A stretch of 64,000 nt of DNA from assembly GCF_024679245.1 (NCBI RefSeq), contig NC_090178.1:6835702-6899701 (forward strand). The letters are read 5' to 3'. The translations under genes and the position numbers were made by a program. The notes beneath the pieces are model-generated. The model was not told where the DNA came from. It saw nothing but the letters and a program-made list of their open reading frames with translations, and ran no database searches. How positions within the stretch are numbered: position 1 is the stretch's first letter; each line of letters opens with the position of its first letter. Positions 22,691 through 34,739 of the stretch are shown piece by piece. The DNA is from Pseudorasbora parva (taxonomy: Eukaryota > Chordata > Actinopteri > Cypriniformes > Gobionidae).

Positions 22691-22810
22691 TTGTTAGAGA
22701 CAGTGAAAGTTTTGCCAGTGAATGCAAAGTTTCTCGGCAGAACGCAATACTTTTTCAAGAGACTGCAAATGTTTTGAGGGTGAATGCAATAGTTTTGTGA
22801 GAGTCAGTAA
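22691..22810 (+). repeat. Degenerate ~22-bp tandem repeat
   Basis: Loose units of the form TGCAAA/T-x-GTTTTGTGAGAG recur ('GAATGCAAAGTTTCTCGGC', 'TGCAATAGTTTTGTGAGAG', 'CTGCAAATGTTTTGAGGG'). Similar units reappear at 23665-23705 and 24934-24990, after intervening repeats. Confidence 0.4.
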
Positions 22811-23640
22811 ATGTTTAGTCTTGCATAGCCAGACCTTCAGAATGGTGGCAGAAGATCTGGACTCCATCTCAGCTTTCATTGGCCAAGGACCGGACAAGAG
22901 GACCTTTGACTGACATGCAACGCAACCAATCACAGTTGGTTTTGTTCCGCATCATGTTTCGGGGCGTGAAAATGTAAAGTCAATGTCCCTGAAATAACAG
23001 GCCGACGTGTGTCTGTAAATTATTCATTCAAGAACATTGCGCAAGTTTACTGCAACAATGGAGCCGCAATTTTAACATACTTTTGAAAATCCAGTGTTTA
23101 GTTGATCCTGGTAAGCGCTCATTGTCACAGCTGTAAACACGACGGTCTTCTTCTTCCATGAGGGAGTTTGGCGTCACTTGTTTCCAGGCTGACCGCTAAA
23201 GATGAGGATTATGATTACAAAGGCGGTTACATCTGTTTTCTGTAAAAAAGCTAGGATATGTTGAATAATACACAAAGCATGATGTCTTCTGCCATTTAAA
23301 GACTGTTTAGTAAAGTGAGGCTATTTTGATGCTTTTGATTGGCTCTTGTTTGACTTTGCAGCACACCACGTCTGCCAATTACAACAATCTACATTGCCGT
23401 TGAAAGCATTATGCTACAACCTGTCTAAGAGTTGACACCTTGGTGAGTAATAAAAAGGTTTCAGTGCTGGAAAATAAAAAAGTAATCCAAAAGTAATCAA
23501 ATGTAATCAGATACATTACTTTAATAATGAAATTGAAAGGTTACACTACTTATTACATTTTAAATAGGGTAACTTGTAATCTGTAACCTATCACATTTCC
23601 AAAGTAACGTTCCCAAGATGCGTTCAGCCAACAGTCTGCG
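22811..23640. mobile_element. Degraded interspersed elements
   Basis: Begins 'GTCTTGCATAGCCAGACC', resembling termini of TAGCC...CCAGACC teleost elements. From about 23470 a different family is visible ('AAAAGTAATCCAAAAGTAAT', 'CCAAAGTAACGTTCCCAA'). Boundaries between them are not clear. Confidence 0.4.
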
Positions 23641-24064
23641 GGCATTACATCTGAGGCTAAGACTAGCAAACGTTTTGTGAGCAAAAACAAATAGTTTTGT
23701 GAGAGATGGTAGGCTAAAGTCCAGATTTATTAACAGCTTGTGTCAGCGCAAACCCTCTTGTAGCGTTAAACTACCGCCAAGATTTACTTCAGACACGCAG
23801 TGGAAAAAATTGCGCTGAATAGACATTAACGACTGACCTTATTGCATATGCATTTGTAGGAGTTTCCCTTTCAGATGCAGTGTTTATGGGAGGAGAGTAT
23901 TTAAATGAATCATGCAAGGTGATTTACTAAGGTTTGTGCTTGTCAATTTACTGATGTTAGCACCATTATTTACCGCTAAAAAAAGCACGTCTTAAACCAG
24001 AAGCTAACTGGTAGATTGTGTCGGTCATTATAAAAATGATCCGGCTGTGTTTATTTTGCACGTC

Positions 24065-24162
24065 GTCAGTAGATCACACACTGAACATGTCACTCCCATC
24101 AGTGCTTTTATTTGACTGCGCTCACACTAATTTGCCCTGTTTAGTTAATCTGGCACTAAATG
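24065..24162. repeat. Interspersed repeat, copy 1
   Basis: 'AGTAGATCACACACTGAACA', 'CACTCCCATCAGTGCTTTTA' and 'CTCACACTAATTTG' match 51557-51655 in the same order with about 80-85% identity by eye. Class unknown. Confidence 0.6.
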
Positions 24163-24345
24163 TTTAGCCAGTAAATGCTAATTATTACAGTATGCGCACT
24201 TTCAATGCACTTACAGTGTACTTACCCACAAAATAATGTAAGGTAACAACATGGGATAGGGTTAAGTTTATGGGTATTTTTTTAGGGTGGGGTAGCATGT
24301 ACATGCGAAACAGTACTGTAAAATAAAGTACTACCAAAATTTCTA

Positions 24346-24927
24346 CGATCACACATAAATGCGTATAAATAGTACGAGTGTGCAATGTCGTGGAATGTAT
24401 ACGCCAAAACTCATTTTGGCGTGCATATGATACGCACAGCAAAATAGGGTGTCAAAATTGTACCTTTAGGGGTACAACAGCTTGTCGCTGGGGCAGTACC
24501 CTTAAAAGGACATCTTTGTACCATTTTTACCACAAAAACGTTCAAAGTAGTACCTTAAGGTACGCATTTGTACTCAAAGGTAATAATATGCACCTTTTAG
24601 GAGTAAAAAAGGTACAAAGATGTCCTTTTAAGGGTACTGCCCCAGCGACAAGCTGTTGTACCCCTAAAGGTACAATTTTGACACCCTATTTTTCTGTGTG
24701 TACGCTGTTTTTTGCGTGCATATGATACACATTTTATGGCGTATTATACATACGAACCCCCCACCCCACTACCCTAAACCCAAGAGAGCTTGTCATATAT
24801 ACGCCATAAAGTGCGTATCATATACACACGAAAAACATCGTATCATATGCCCGCCAAAATGAGTTTTGGCGTATTCATTCCACGACATTGCACACTCGTA
24901 CTATTTATACACATTTATGTGTGATCG
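24346..24927. mobile_element. Palindromic element (CGATCACACATAAATG), split by a nested element
   Basis: Inverted ends 'CGATCACACATAAATG' and 'CATTTATGTGTGATCG' enclose matched arms ('TGTGCAATGTCGTGGAATG', 'CGCCAAAACTCATTTTGGCG'). The left arm is interrupted at about 24436 by a second palindromic element. A relative without the insertion lies at 27045-27482. Confidence 0.85.
24436..24700. mobile_element. Nested GGTAC-rich palindromic miniature element
   Basis: Arms 'AATAGGGTGTCAAAATTGTA' and 'TACAATTTTGACACCCTATT', with mirrored 'AGGACATCTTTGTACC' and 'GGGGCAGTACCC' cores. The layout resembles 4277-4486 (GTACC steps around a GGGGC core), so it is probably a related family. Sits inside the CGATCACAC element. 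Confidence 0.85.
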
Positions 24928-24989
24928 GGTTGGCAAATGTTTTGCAAGCAAATGGAAAGTTTCTCGGGGGAATGCAATTGTTTAAGGAG

Positions 24990-26563
24990 AGAACAAAGTG
25001 AAAAGGCAAAGGCAAAAACAATGAAATATAATTTTTCCTTTCATATGTCATATTTTAGTTCCATCAACATTTTCCTTTAGGGACTCCATAAGATACAGAG
25101 AACCCAAAGACAGATATTATAAACTTTATAAACTCTTTTTAAGGTGCATTGAAATTACACTAAAAAATAACAGATTAAAACCGATTTCTTCATTTTTAAA
25201 ACTTTTTTTAACATTTATTGTATTTTCATACATGCAGCCACACACTTGATATAATGCTGTTGATGAGCGCATTAACACTGACAGCAAGGGTACGTCTTTC
25301 TCTCTGCCCCTCCGTGGCTGTGACCTGATCTCTCAGACACAAGAAGACAAAATCTGTTAAACAAATAGACTTTCTTAAAATCTCCTGTATCTCAGATGTT
25401 TCTTCTGAGAAAAAGACCTCAGCAATCTTACGTGTGTCAGCTAGTGTTCTCATTCACCAAGGAGTCAGTGAACAGCTTAAGATGAAATATGAGACATATG
25501 AAGAAAAATATCATTTGTGGACAGAACATTTTTAGCCATCAATGTAAAAGGTGACTTTCTTTAAAAAGTGAGTATTTTTGTCTTGCTTTTCATTATAATA
25601 AACGTTACTAAATCAAGATATGTTTTACTTGAGATGATAACGATATATGATATAAAGTCTTATTTTCTATAATATATTTATCAAAATTAAGTGAGTTTAA
25701 GCTTAAAACGAGAAAAACATCTCCCAATAGGTTCAGAAAAATACATTTGTTTTGCCTTCTGAATTATGCCTTTTTTCTGACCTCATAGCTCAAAGTTTTT
25801 CTTATTATACTGTATATCCCTTTGCATCTAGTAAATGTATTAAGAATGTTTAGATATTTGTACTGGAAAGGAAGATAAAAATACCAAGTAAGAAAAGCTT
25901 TTATTTTGTAATTTATACAAAAGGTGTTAAGGATATTAATATTATTTTAATTTATTATTATTATTTTAATTTAAAAAAAACTAATAAAAAGTTATTAATG
26001 CCATGTTGATGATTTGAGTTATGCTGAAATGACAATATTTCCTATGATTATTTATGTCCAGTTGGACATTTTTAGTAGAAAAATGAAATGAACATGCGAG
26101 TGTTTATGCTGTAACATCAGCAGGTTTGGGTAAAGAAAATGTTAATAGTCTAAAAGTCTCGGAGGAGCTCCACATCTCCTGAGAGTTCAGTATTGTTTGG
26201 ATGTCTAAATCTGATTCTCACCTTTGAGGATTCGTCGAACCTGTTCACAGAAAAGCTGCTGAATGAATGGTGAAGGCCTGCGGGCAGGGCATCCTACACC
26301 CTGGGAATGTCTTCAAGCTTTTGTACGTGTCTGTAAACAGATCTGCTCATCATTTATTTACAACAGACCATCTCATCAACACCCAGTCAGGCCACGGAGA
26401 AGATACATGGAACATCCCACACTGTCCTAATGGAGGTTCAGCACACAATGAGGCTGAAATCAACAAGGACACCCTGAAGAAAAGATAGAGAGACAAGTGA
26501 GATACTCAAAAACACCTTGCTTTTTGTTTTGAGGACATATAAAAATATATGAAAAAAATGATA
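24990..26563. other. AT-rich spacer
   Basis: No terminal repeats or exons recognised. The short frames at 25226-25453 and 26267-26488 have no motifs. Confidence 0.4.
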
Positions 26564-26720
26564 TACAGTTCTTTGCAAAAGTTTTAGGAACGTTAATATT
26601 TTTTAAAAAAGTGTTTAAACCAGTTATTTTGCTTTAGTGTGTCAGTAGGAGATATCACTTTACATTTAAAAAAATGTATTTTGCAGTTAGTGAAGTTTTT
26701 ATTAACAAAATTTCGGGAGG
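26564..26720 (+). mobile_element. Probable Tc1-like 5' end
   Basis: 'TACAGTTCTTTGCAAAAGTT' then 'TTAGGAACG' and 'GCTTTAGTGTGTCAGTAGGA' resemble the 5' terminus of a teleost Tc1 family (ACAGT...GCAAAAGT...TAGG). No opposite end or transposase was found. Confidence 0.45.
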
Positions 26721-27044
26721 AGCACATGCAGATAATTAAACCTAACTCAACACAAGTGGAGCACATCAAGCTAATCAACGACAAGAGGGGTGCATATATA
26801 CAGCAGATTAACCTTCTTTCGTTGACCATTTTCATTTTAGCATCCCTCCACCACCCCATCTCCTCACTTGATTCTAACAAACTCTTATTAGAAGTCAACA
26901 CAATCTATAATGCACTCCAGTCCAGTTCTAGAGTATCTCTATCACGGGGGGGTACTCTGGGTTCGGGCCAAATTCAGAGCCCGGAGCCCTCCCCCGGACA
27001 GCACGCCAAATACGCATAATCTTTACTCTATTTAATTTGCAACC

Positions 27045-27482
27045 CGATCACACATAAATGCGTAAAAATAGTAAGAGTGTGCAATGTCGTGGAATATATA
27101 CGCCAAAACTCATTTTGGCGTGCATATGATACGCTGTTTTTCGCGTGCATATGATACGCACTTTATGGCGTATATATGACACGCGCTTGGGTAGGTTTAG
27201 GGTGGTGGGGCGTATATATGACACGCGCTTGGGTAGGTTTAGGGTGGTGGGGCGTATATATGACAAGCGCTTGGGTAGGTTTAGGGTGGTGGGGCGTATA
27301 TATGACACGCGCTTGGGTAGGTTTAGGGTAGTGGGGTGGGGGGTTCGTATGTATAATACGCCATAAAATGCGTATCATATGCACGCGAAAAACAGCGTGC
27401 CATAGACACGCCAAAATGAGTTTTGGCGTATACATTCCACGACATTGCACACTCGTACTATTTATACGCATTTTTGTGAGAA
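27045..27482. mobile_element. Palindromic element (CGATCACACATAAATG) with 42-bp repeats at its centre
   Basis: Same family as 24346-24927: 'CGATCACACATAAATG' at the left, 'GTGTGCAATGTCGTGGAAT', 'CGCCAAAACTCATTTTGGCG', mirrored on the right with a diverged tip ('CATTTTTGTGAG'). The centre holds four tandem 42-bp units. Confidence 0.85.
27169..27336 (+). repeat. 42-bp tandem repeat, 4 copies, G-rich
   Basis: Units start at 27169, 27211, 27253 and 27295 with 'CGTATATATGACACGCGCTT' followed by a G-rich half (GGGTAGG, then AGGGTGGTGGGG). Nearly identical units (one C-to-A in unit 3, one G-to-A in unit 4). Each contains several G runs, so a G-quadruplex is possible. 42 is divisible by three, so open frames on both strands are artefacts. 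Confidence 0.95.
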
Positions 27483-27724
27483 TACCCTGTTCATTTGATG
27501 TAAGTGTGAACTAGTGAAATTGTATAATAATAACCCAGTGAGATTTTTGTATGCACAAGGAGTCTTGTGAAAATACTAACATCCCGCTCACGCCATCACA
27601 TGATAACTATAAAGATAATGATAAAGAAATCGTTCTCAAAATCGTTCTCAAAATTAAAGAATAGCAGAGTTTACACCACAGCTCTAACGATAACGATATA
27701 GAGAAACAATATCGTTGGAATCAT

Positions 27725-28086
27725 TTCTACCAGAAAGACTCGGAAGATAGAATGATGAATGAAGCATACATTTATTGACAGCCCAGCAAGCATAATAAAG
27801 TTTTGGCATAAGCCCCGTCCATAGTTTATAATCCGAGGGTAGCGGATCAGCATATTCCTGCCTGAAGATGAAGGCAGGGGCGCAGCCGACCGCCCTTTGG
27901 AGGTATGGATGGAACCATCCTGGTGGTGGTGGGGAGGATGGAGGTTATTGTCGCATCAGCATCTGCGAACTCAAACGTGTAAGTACGACCAATGCAGAAA
28001 TATGAAGACGTGATTGGATAGAGATTAGGTTAATAAGTGACTAAGTGATTAAGTCTTCCTGGCAGAACTTAAGCTGAAGCTTCCAT
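27725..28086 (-). mobile_element. Solo-LTR-like repeat, copy 1
   Basis: Reverse complement of the 354-bp insert at 55973-56326. In its own sense it starts 'ATGGAAGCTTCAGCTTAAGT', ends 'GTCTTTCTGGTAGAA', has an imperfect TATA-like region about 60-80 bp in and a polyadenylation-like region near the end. The inverted blocks TTCTGCCAGGAAGACT and TTCTACCAGAAAGACT lie near the two ends. Looks like a solo LTR but no clear target duplication was found. Confidence 0.6.
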
Positions 28087-30526
28087 TTTTAGAGGGACTT
28101 TATCCAGCTGATGAACAATAAAAACATTGACAGCCAATCAGAATCCATTGCATTTAAATGCAATTGTTATGCATTTAAAGCGACAATCACGCGACAGACA
28201 AACAGAACGATAATTGGGATAATTGACGTTCACATAGTCTCTGTATAGTCCTCATGTTTGCCTTGTCAGTTTGTTGAGTACTGTTCTTGTAAACTCTGAT
28301 GGTGAGTTTTGTCAAGTTTGCTTATTGTTCATGTTTATGTCAAGTCAATTCAAGCTTCGCTCAGCGTCTTAAACTGAAGTGGCAATTACAACTGTATTCC
28401 TGCAAGCAGTAAGTAGCAATTTTATCCACTTATTGACTGTTTAAACGATTTCTGATTAAATTGAAAGTTTCTTGGAGAGACCGCATTGTTTAGATAACGC
28501 AGGATGCTAGTACAGTAACAATAGGAAACTCCAAGTACCATACAAAACTAAATAGTGTGTCTAATGACAATATTATTTTGTATAAAAAAATACAACCGTA
28601 GATACGTTGCTAACAGATCGTTCACTCGATCCTTCTAGCAAACGTCACCTTTTCCACCATATAAGTTAAAATGATAGTCATTTGACAAGGCTATTCATTT
28701 TGTAAAAATATATATATTTATATTTCTGAGAACTTAAGTATGATATTTTTGCATGATTGTATTTCAGAGTACATCACAGTCACTGCGTAGCCTACATTGC
28801 CAGATTTCAGTCATTTAAATCCCCCAAACAGAGCTTTTCTGGGAAAAGAACATGTATACTATCTGGTGTTTTACCTAAACATATCCAATCTGGCAACCAT
28901 ATTCACGTGAGCTCTCTCTCTCGCGTACGGATGATCTGAAAACACCAAAAAACAAGTACGCTGCATTTTATCAATCTCCATTTGAGATGTTCTTCTTAAA
29001 GTCTCATTTAGTCTGTCTGTGTTCTGTCAGGACTCACGAGCTGGACAGCTGAACTGCTGTGAGCTGCTGATATAAGCCAATCAGAGCAGAGCTCAACATT
29101 AATATTCATGACTCTTCCAAATAAGGCAAAAACAGAGCATTACATCCTAGGGACAATTTATAGGGTTGTAAATGGACCTGTAAAACTGTATCTGGACAAT
29201 TTTGCCCTTAAATAAGCCACATACCCTCTATGTAGATATTAGAGAACAATTTAACATATTGTTTCAAATCCTTTTAGGGCACATTTAATTGTAATTGGGC
29301 TGAGTCCGCCTTGATTGTTTTGGTGTGGATCCGAGAGTGATTGCTGTGATCAAATATGCCTAAACGAACCGAACCAAGGGAGAAAACGCACGAGATTCTG
29401 AAAGAAACACTCAGGTATGAAAGCACTCTCAGACTACATCCCCAGGGACGGACTTCACTTTTGCATTTGAAGGTTCATGTCTATCTAAGTGGATATTGAA
29501 ACAGAATTCAATAGTTTTTTTAAGGGATGCTGCCTGTAATTTAAAGGTCAAAAGAGTGATAAACCCCTAAAAAGATGTTGTAAAACTAGGCAGGATATGA
29601 TGACTGGTTGGTTACATTATGGTATACATTAGCAGTGCTTATAGCACATCTTACTTCATTAACATTTGAAGGCATACATAACGAGTGTCAAGGGAAGAGA
29701 CGGCAGAGGTTTTAATCATCGCCTTTGTTCTCGCCGTTGAAATTTAGTAAATAGAATTCATCTGGAAAACAAAACAGCTACTGTATGTGCCGTGCCATAA
29801 ATCAGGAAAGTCTTTGGGTTTGTTTTTGAAAAACACAGCCGCGTCTGCTCATTACAACCCTTCAAACACAATGCAAAGAACTCGCTTTACCGCTTTGATT
29901 ATATCGGGCTCTCTGCAGGATTCCAGACTCTCGTCTCATTAGTTTTCTCCAAATGCCTCTCAGAATTTGTCTTACCTCTGTTGTGAACCCAGTTTTCCCC
30001 CCTGCGGAGATCTGAATTCTGGGGATGTTTACCCAAAACAGTGGGGCGGTCTCTTCCAAGCCGAGATTAAACTTCAAGTATAACCAATCATGTCTTTCTG
30101 GGCTGAAGCCCTCACATTTTCTGCCTTCAGACCAAAACAGATTTATTAAAACTCCTTCACCCAGGGCAACAACACAACCAACTGAATCACCCATAAAATG
30201 ACTTGCTTAGAGGTTAAAACTTTACAAACTGAAAAGAAAAAAAACTCAAATTGGACAACAGCTGGATTTTAGATAGTTATGACCCACGGCGTTGAAAACA
30301 TTGGCTGACCTAGATACACGTCTGCTGATAAAACACAATATGAGGCAAAATCTCAAGCACAAAAAGGCCTGAAGACAGAAATTGTACTCTACAGTCAGAG
30401 ATCATCTGAACATCGCAATCATCCTCCAAACACAGGCAGAAAAATTTAAACCTGTTACCCAGCTAACAAAAAGAATTAAGAATTAAGTTATATTTATATT
30501 TAAATGTTTTATTTCTTTGTAATGTA
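28087..30526. other. Spacer with unbounded repeat traces
   Basis: Stretches at 29040-29110 ('AGCCAATCAGAGCAGAGCTC', 'ATTAATATTCATGA') and 29290-29400 ('CTGAGTCCGCCTTGATTG') resemble abundant cyprinid repeats, but no terminal repeats could be paired. No gene. Confidence 0.4.
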
Positions 30527-31266
30527 TTAAAGAGTTAATTCACCCAAAAATGAAAATTATTTCATTAATTACTCACACTCATGTTGTTGGACACCCGTAA
30601 CATCTTCGTTCATCTTCAGAACACAAATGAAGATGTTTTTGTTGAAAGCTGATGGCTGAGAAAGGCTTCAGAAAGGCCTCCATTGGCATTCAGGACATTC
30701 CCACTGACCCACTCACAAGACCCATAAAGGCACTAAAGGCGTCGCTACAAAGTCCATCTCACTACAGTGGCTGTACAATAATTTTACAATAAAACGAGAA
30801 TAGATTTTAGAATAGAATCTGCCAAGTTATTGTCTTCCGTGTAGGTCTCTGACGTGAACTCTGACGCTCCTCCTCTTCCGGGTCATGAATCTGAACGGCG
30901 GAGCTGCGTCATATTCTCACGCATGAGTCGAGTTCACGTCAATAACTTGGTGGATAAAGCCGTTATTTAGATGTCTGTGCACACAATAACTATTTTCATC
31001 GCATTGTAAAATTATTGTATATCCACTGTAGTGAGATGGGCTTTGTATCGATGTGTTTAGTGCCTTTATGGGTCTTGTGAGTGGGTCAGTGGGAATGTCC
31101 TGAATGCCAATGGAGGCCTTTCTGAAGCCTTTCTCAGCCATCAGCTTTCAACAAAAACATCTTCATTTGTGTTCTGAAGATGAACGAAGATGTTACGGGT
31201 GTCCAACGACATGAGGGTGAGTACTTAATGAAATAATTTTCATTTTTGGGTGAACTAACCCTTTAA
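30527..31266. mobile_element. Fold-back TTAA miniature element, complete
   Basis: TTAA at 30527-30530 and 31263-31266. Arms mirror each other: 'TTCACCCAAAAATGAAAAT' against 'ATTTTCATTTTTGGGTGAA', 'TCGTTCATCTTCAGAACACA' against its complement near 31172, and 'GTCCATCTCACTACAGTGG' against its complement near 31025. 740 bp in all. The same family as 1-516. Confidence 0.9.
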
Positions 31267-31394
31267 GGAAACATTCTATTTTAACATTCTTTCATCTGGG
31301 AATGTTACTTTTGAATGTTCTCTGAACATTCTGATACAAGTAACACTTAAAGGAAGTTTTACTACGGAACTGTTGAATCCTTGAATCTGATTGG

Positions 31395-31620
31395 TTGATA
31401 TACATTTTAAGATATGCAATTAGTGCAGTTGCATATCACTTCACCAAATGATTTCAGTTATTTCAAAGGTCCTTACACCCACAGCAACAATGACCAAGCA
31501 AATAAAGATATATGGAATAGGAAGAATAGGATAAAAACAACAAAGTATTTAGACAAAATTATGTTTTATTATGTACGGAAAGTACATATACTCTTTCTCC
31601 CACTCTCTCTCTCTTCCACT
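31395..31620 (+). repeat. Interspersed repeat, copy 1, leading into (CA)n
   Basis: 'TGATTTCAGTTATTTCAAAG' and 'GTCCTTACA', then further matches ending in 'CTCCCACTC', correspond to 58945-59140. Both copies run into CA-rich DNA, so the microsatellite may have grown from the tail of this repeat. Confidence 0.6.
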
Positions 31621-31782
<162 letters not shown>

Positions 31783-32033
31783 CACGTTCTTTTTGTTTAG
31801 GTTTTCACTCGTCACATGTGTTCCTCTGTTCTAGTTTACTGCCACTCATCACTCACAATGGCCTAACTACATTGGCCACAGATGTTCGTCTTTTAGTAAA
31901 TCCTCTCTGTGTATAGTTCCTGCCTTTGTGCTGTTTAGTTGTCTTTCACTCTGACATATAAACAGTGTATTTATAATAATTACATATTAAATAATATATT
32001 TGCTTTCAGATCATTAAAAGACACACACACACC

Positions 32034-32483
<450 letters not shown>

Positions 32484-33450
32484 ACATTTAGGTTCAGTCT
32501 GTAAAACTTAAAATGTTTCTGCCATATTTTTACAGTAAAGTTCTGGCAACCATATAAGGTTCAGTGGAGTGCCCAGGGTATTTGACTTCATTTTAAAGAG
32601 TCCTTAATGCCGAAAAGGTTCTATATAAGGGGAAATGTCATTAATGATTGTATAATACTTTCATGTTTAGCAGGTTATTACATTTTTTTCTAGTGATTAA
32701 GTTTATGAGCTGTTTAATTCATAAAATCTAATTCAATCTTTAAAATCATCTCATAATGAAAATTTCATGACAGAAGCTTTATTTTAGTTTTTTACACTGC
32801 ATTTTCACAGATCTTTTTAGTTTACATTCACCAAAAAGTGGACAAACAACAGCATTTTGATGGTTGTTTAATTTTGGCTTTCAGGTTTTGCATATGCTCA
32901 CAAATAAACAGAGACAGAGTCTGACTGTGGTGGGACTCTGAAGGAAATCATGACTTTAACGTTTGATCAGTGAGGAGAATTTGAATCTTTATGTCAGAGT
33001 AGCTATCTGCGGATATCAGCCAATCCCAGATCACATTTCACAGACAACAACAGGGAATAAGAGATACAGAGAATCTTTTGTTGAAATGTGCAATGGACGG
33101 ATCTATATTCTATTTCTTGGGACGTGACACCTGAAGCAGAAAGGCATATTATGGTGCATTTACACCCATGCCGCAGTCTGTAAGTTATTTTCCTGGCAGA
33201 CAACGGGATTGGTAATTTGCTTCAAGGAAAGTGTTTCAGAGAAACTAGTACTTCTTTATGCATCTGATATTGAATGTGGTGAACGACAGATAGACTACTA
33301 TAATCTAACATAATCCAACTGAATGCAAGAACTAATGCTTTAGGTCAGTCGCATTTAGAGTGGACACTGGACCAAAATTAATAAAATTATTCTTCTTTAA
33401 AATTAAATCTAAATCTAAAATTAAATTCTTCTTAAAATCAAACACTGAAA
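32484..33450. other. Spacer without recognisable features
   Basis: AT-rich; no motif or terminal repeat recognised. Confidence 0.4.
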
Positions 33451-33598
33451 TGTACGGAGCCCTACACATGACATGCAGGAAAAAATAGTATGCTAAATCG
33501 TGCCCATGAGTTATAAATCGAGGGAAGTAATTAGTAAATCGTGTACACAATTTACTTTTTTATTTTTTCTTGCACGTCATGTGTGGGCTCTGTAGAAC
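33451..33598. mobile_element. Small palindromic miniature element
   Basis: 'CGGAGCCCTACACATGACAT' followed by GCAGGAAAAAATA faces 'TATTTTTTCTTGCACGTCAT' and GTGTGGGCTC. Imperfect arms of about 35-40 bp in a 148-bp span. Confidence 0.5.
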
Positions 33599-33994
33599 AG
33601 CATTTTAAAGCCAATAAATACAGCACAAATTAAGCTTCCAACAAATACCTAAATACCTTTTAGACCTCTATTTGTAAACCTCGAAATGGTTAAAAATGCT
33701 TTCTTAAAGTTTGTGGATTTTCTGTCAGGTCCACTGAGTTGTTCTTCAATAATGGCCTCTTTGAATTGTTGAATGCTGTATGAGCACGCTTATGAAATTG
33801 CAAAACTATCAAAGGAAAAAAATACATAAAAAGTAGTTTTGCATTTGGATTGTTTTGCAGTTTGACAGTACTTTTATAGCAATTATACACATTGACCACT
33901 AAATTCACATTACTGTATGCATCTGGATATTCGGAGTGATTCTGTAATAATTTCCTATTGCGTGTGCATTATATGGTAGTGGATACAATTTACA

Positions 33995-34125
33995 CTTATG
34001 TATTTGGCAGAAAGTGACTTACATTGCATTTATGGTATACATTTGATCAGTTCATGCATTCCCTGAATCGAACCCATGACCTTGGTGTTGCAACATATTG
34101 TACTATTAGAGCTACAGTATAAGGT
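33995..34125 (-). mobile_element. tRNA-derived SINE remnant
   Basis: On the minus strand, 'GGTCATGGGTTCGATTC' (plus 34065-34080) contains a near-perfect RNA polymerase III B box (GGTTCGATTC). It is followed by 'CAAATGTATACCATAAATGC' and the L2-like tail 'TGTAAGTCACTTTCTGCC'. This is the order of teleost tRNA-derived SINEs. The tRNA-related 5' part is badly diverged. Confidence 0.6.
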
Positions 34126-34730
34126 TTCTTTCTGCATATATATATGATATCATACAAACAAGAAAGTAAAGAGGGACTCCAAAGCCCAATGCTGAAAAGC
34201 ATATGTTTCTGAAAACAACATGTAAACAAAACCGCTGTCTAATCAGTGTTTGTTTCTTCACACAAAACTAAAGATTTAGTCCAAAACTAACTTTTGTGAA
34301 TAATGGAGAGGCTGAATCAGGGGATATAGAGGAACTAGAGGCATCTTTGCTGTATGAGACAGATCATATTCCTCAGTGCCTGCCATGTGTTCGTCATAAA
34401 GAGTAAATTCACTGCCAAGCCCGTTTGGATGAAGTTTGACAGTTTGGTTTGGGTTTTGCGGGTGTCCCATTTCAGACATGCGAGCGACTGACTGTTATTC
34501 CTGATTCCAAAAATCATACGTGAACCTACGCAGACATTTCAACGGGTTGCTTTAGTACAATAATGGCAAACATTTGAAATCATTATCATCATTTTGGACT
34601 TGCAGGCAAACCTCGATGATCCGGAATGTTCAAGGGGTCCAACGTTAACACTCGCCAATGCCAAAGTGAGTAAAAACTGGCTTCGCTGAGCAAATAAAAC
34701 AGGATCGCCAACTGGCCTGTAACTTGCAGC
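34126..34730. other. Spacer without recognisable features
   Basis: No repeat terminus or exon recognised. Confidence 0.4.
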
Positions 34731-34739
34731 TTAATACAG

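Noticed and set aside
29040..29400. Possible single large element
   Set aside because: Pieces recall common cyprinid repeats, but termini could not be paired and no target duplication was seen.
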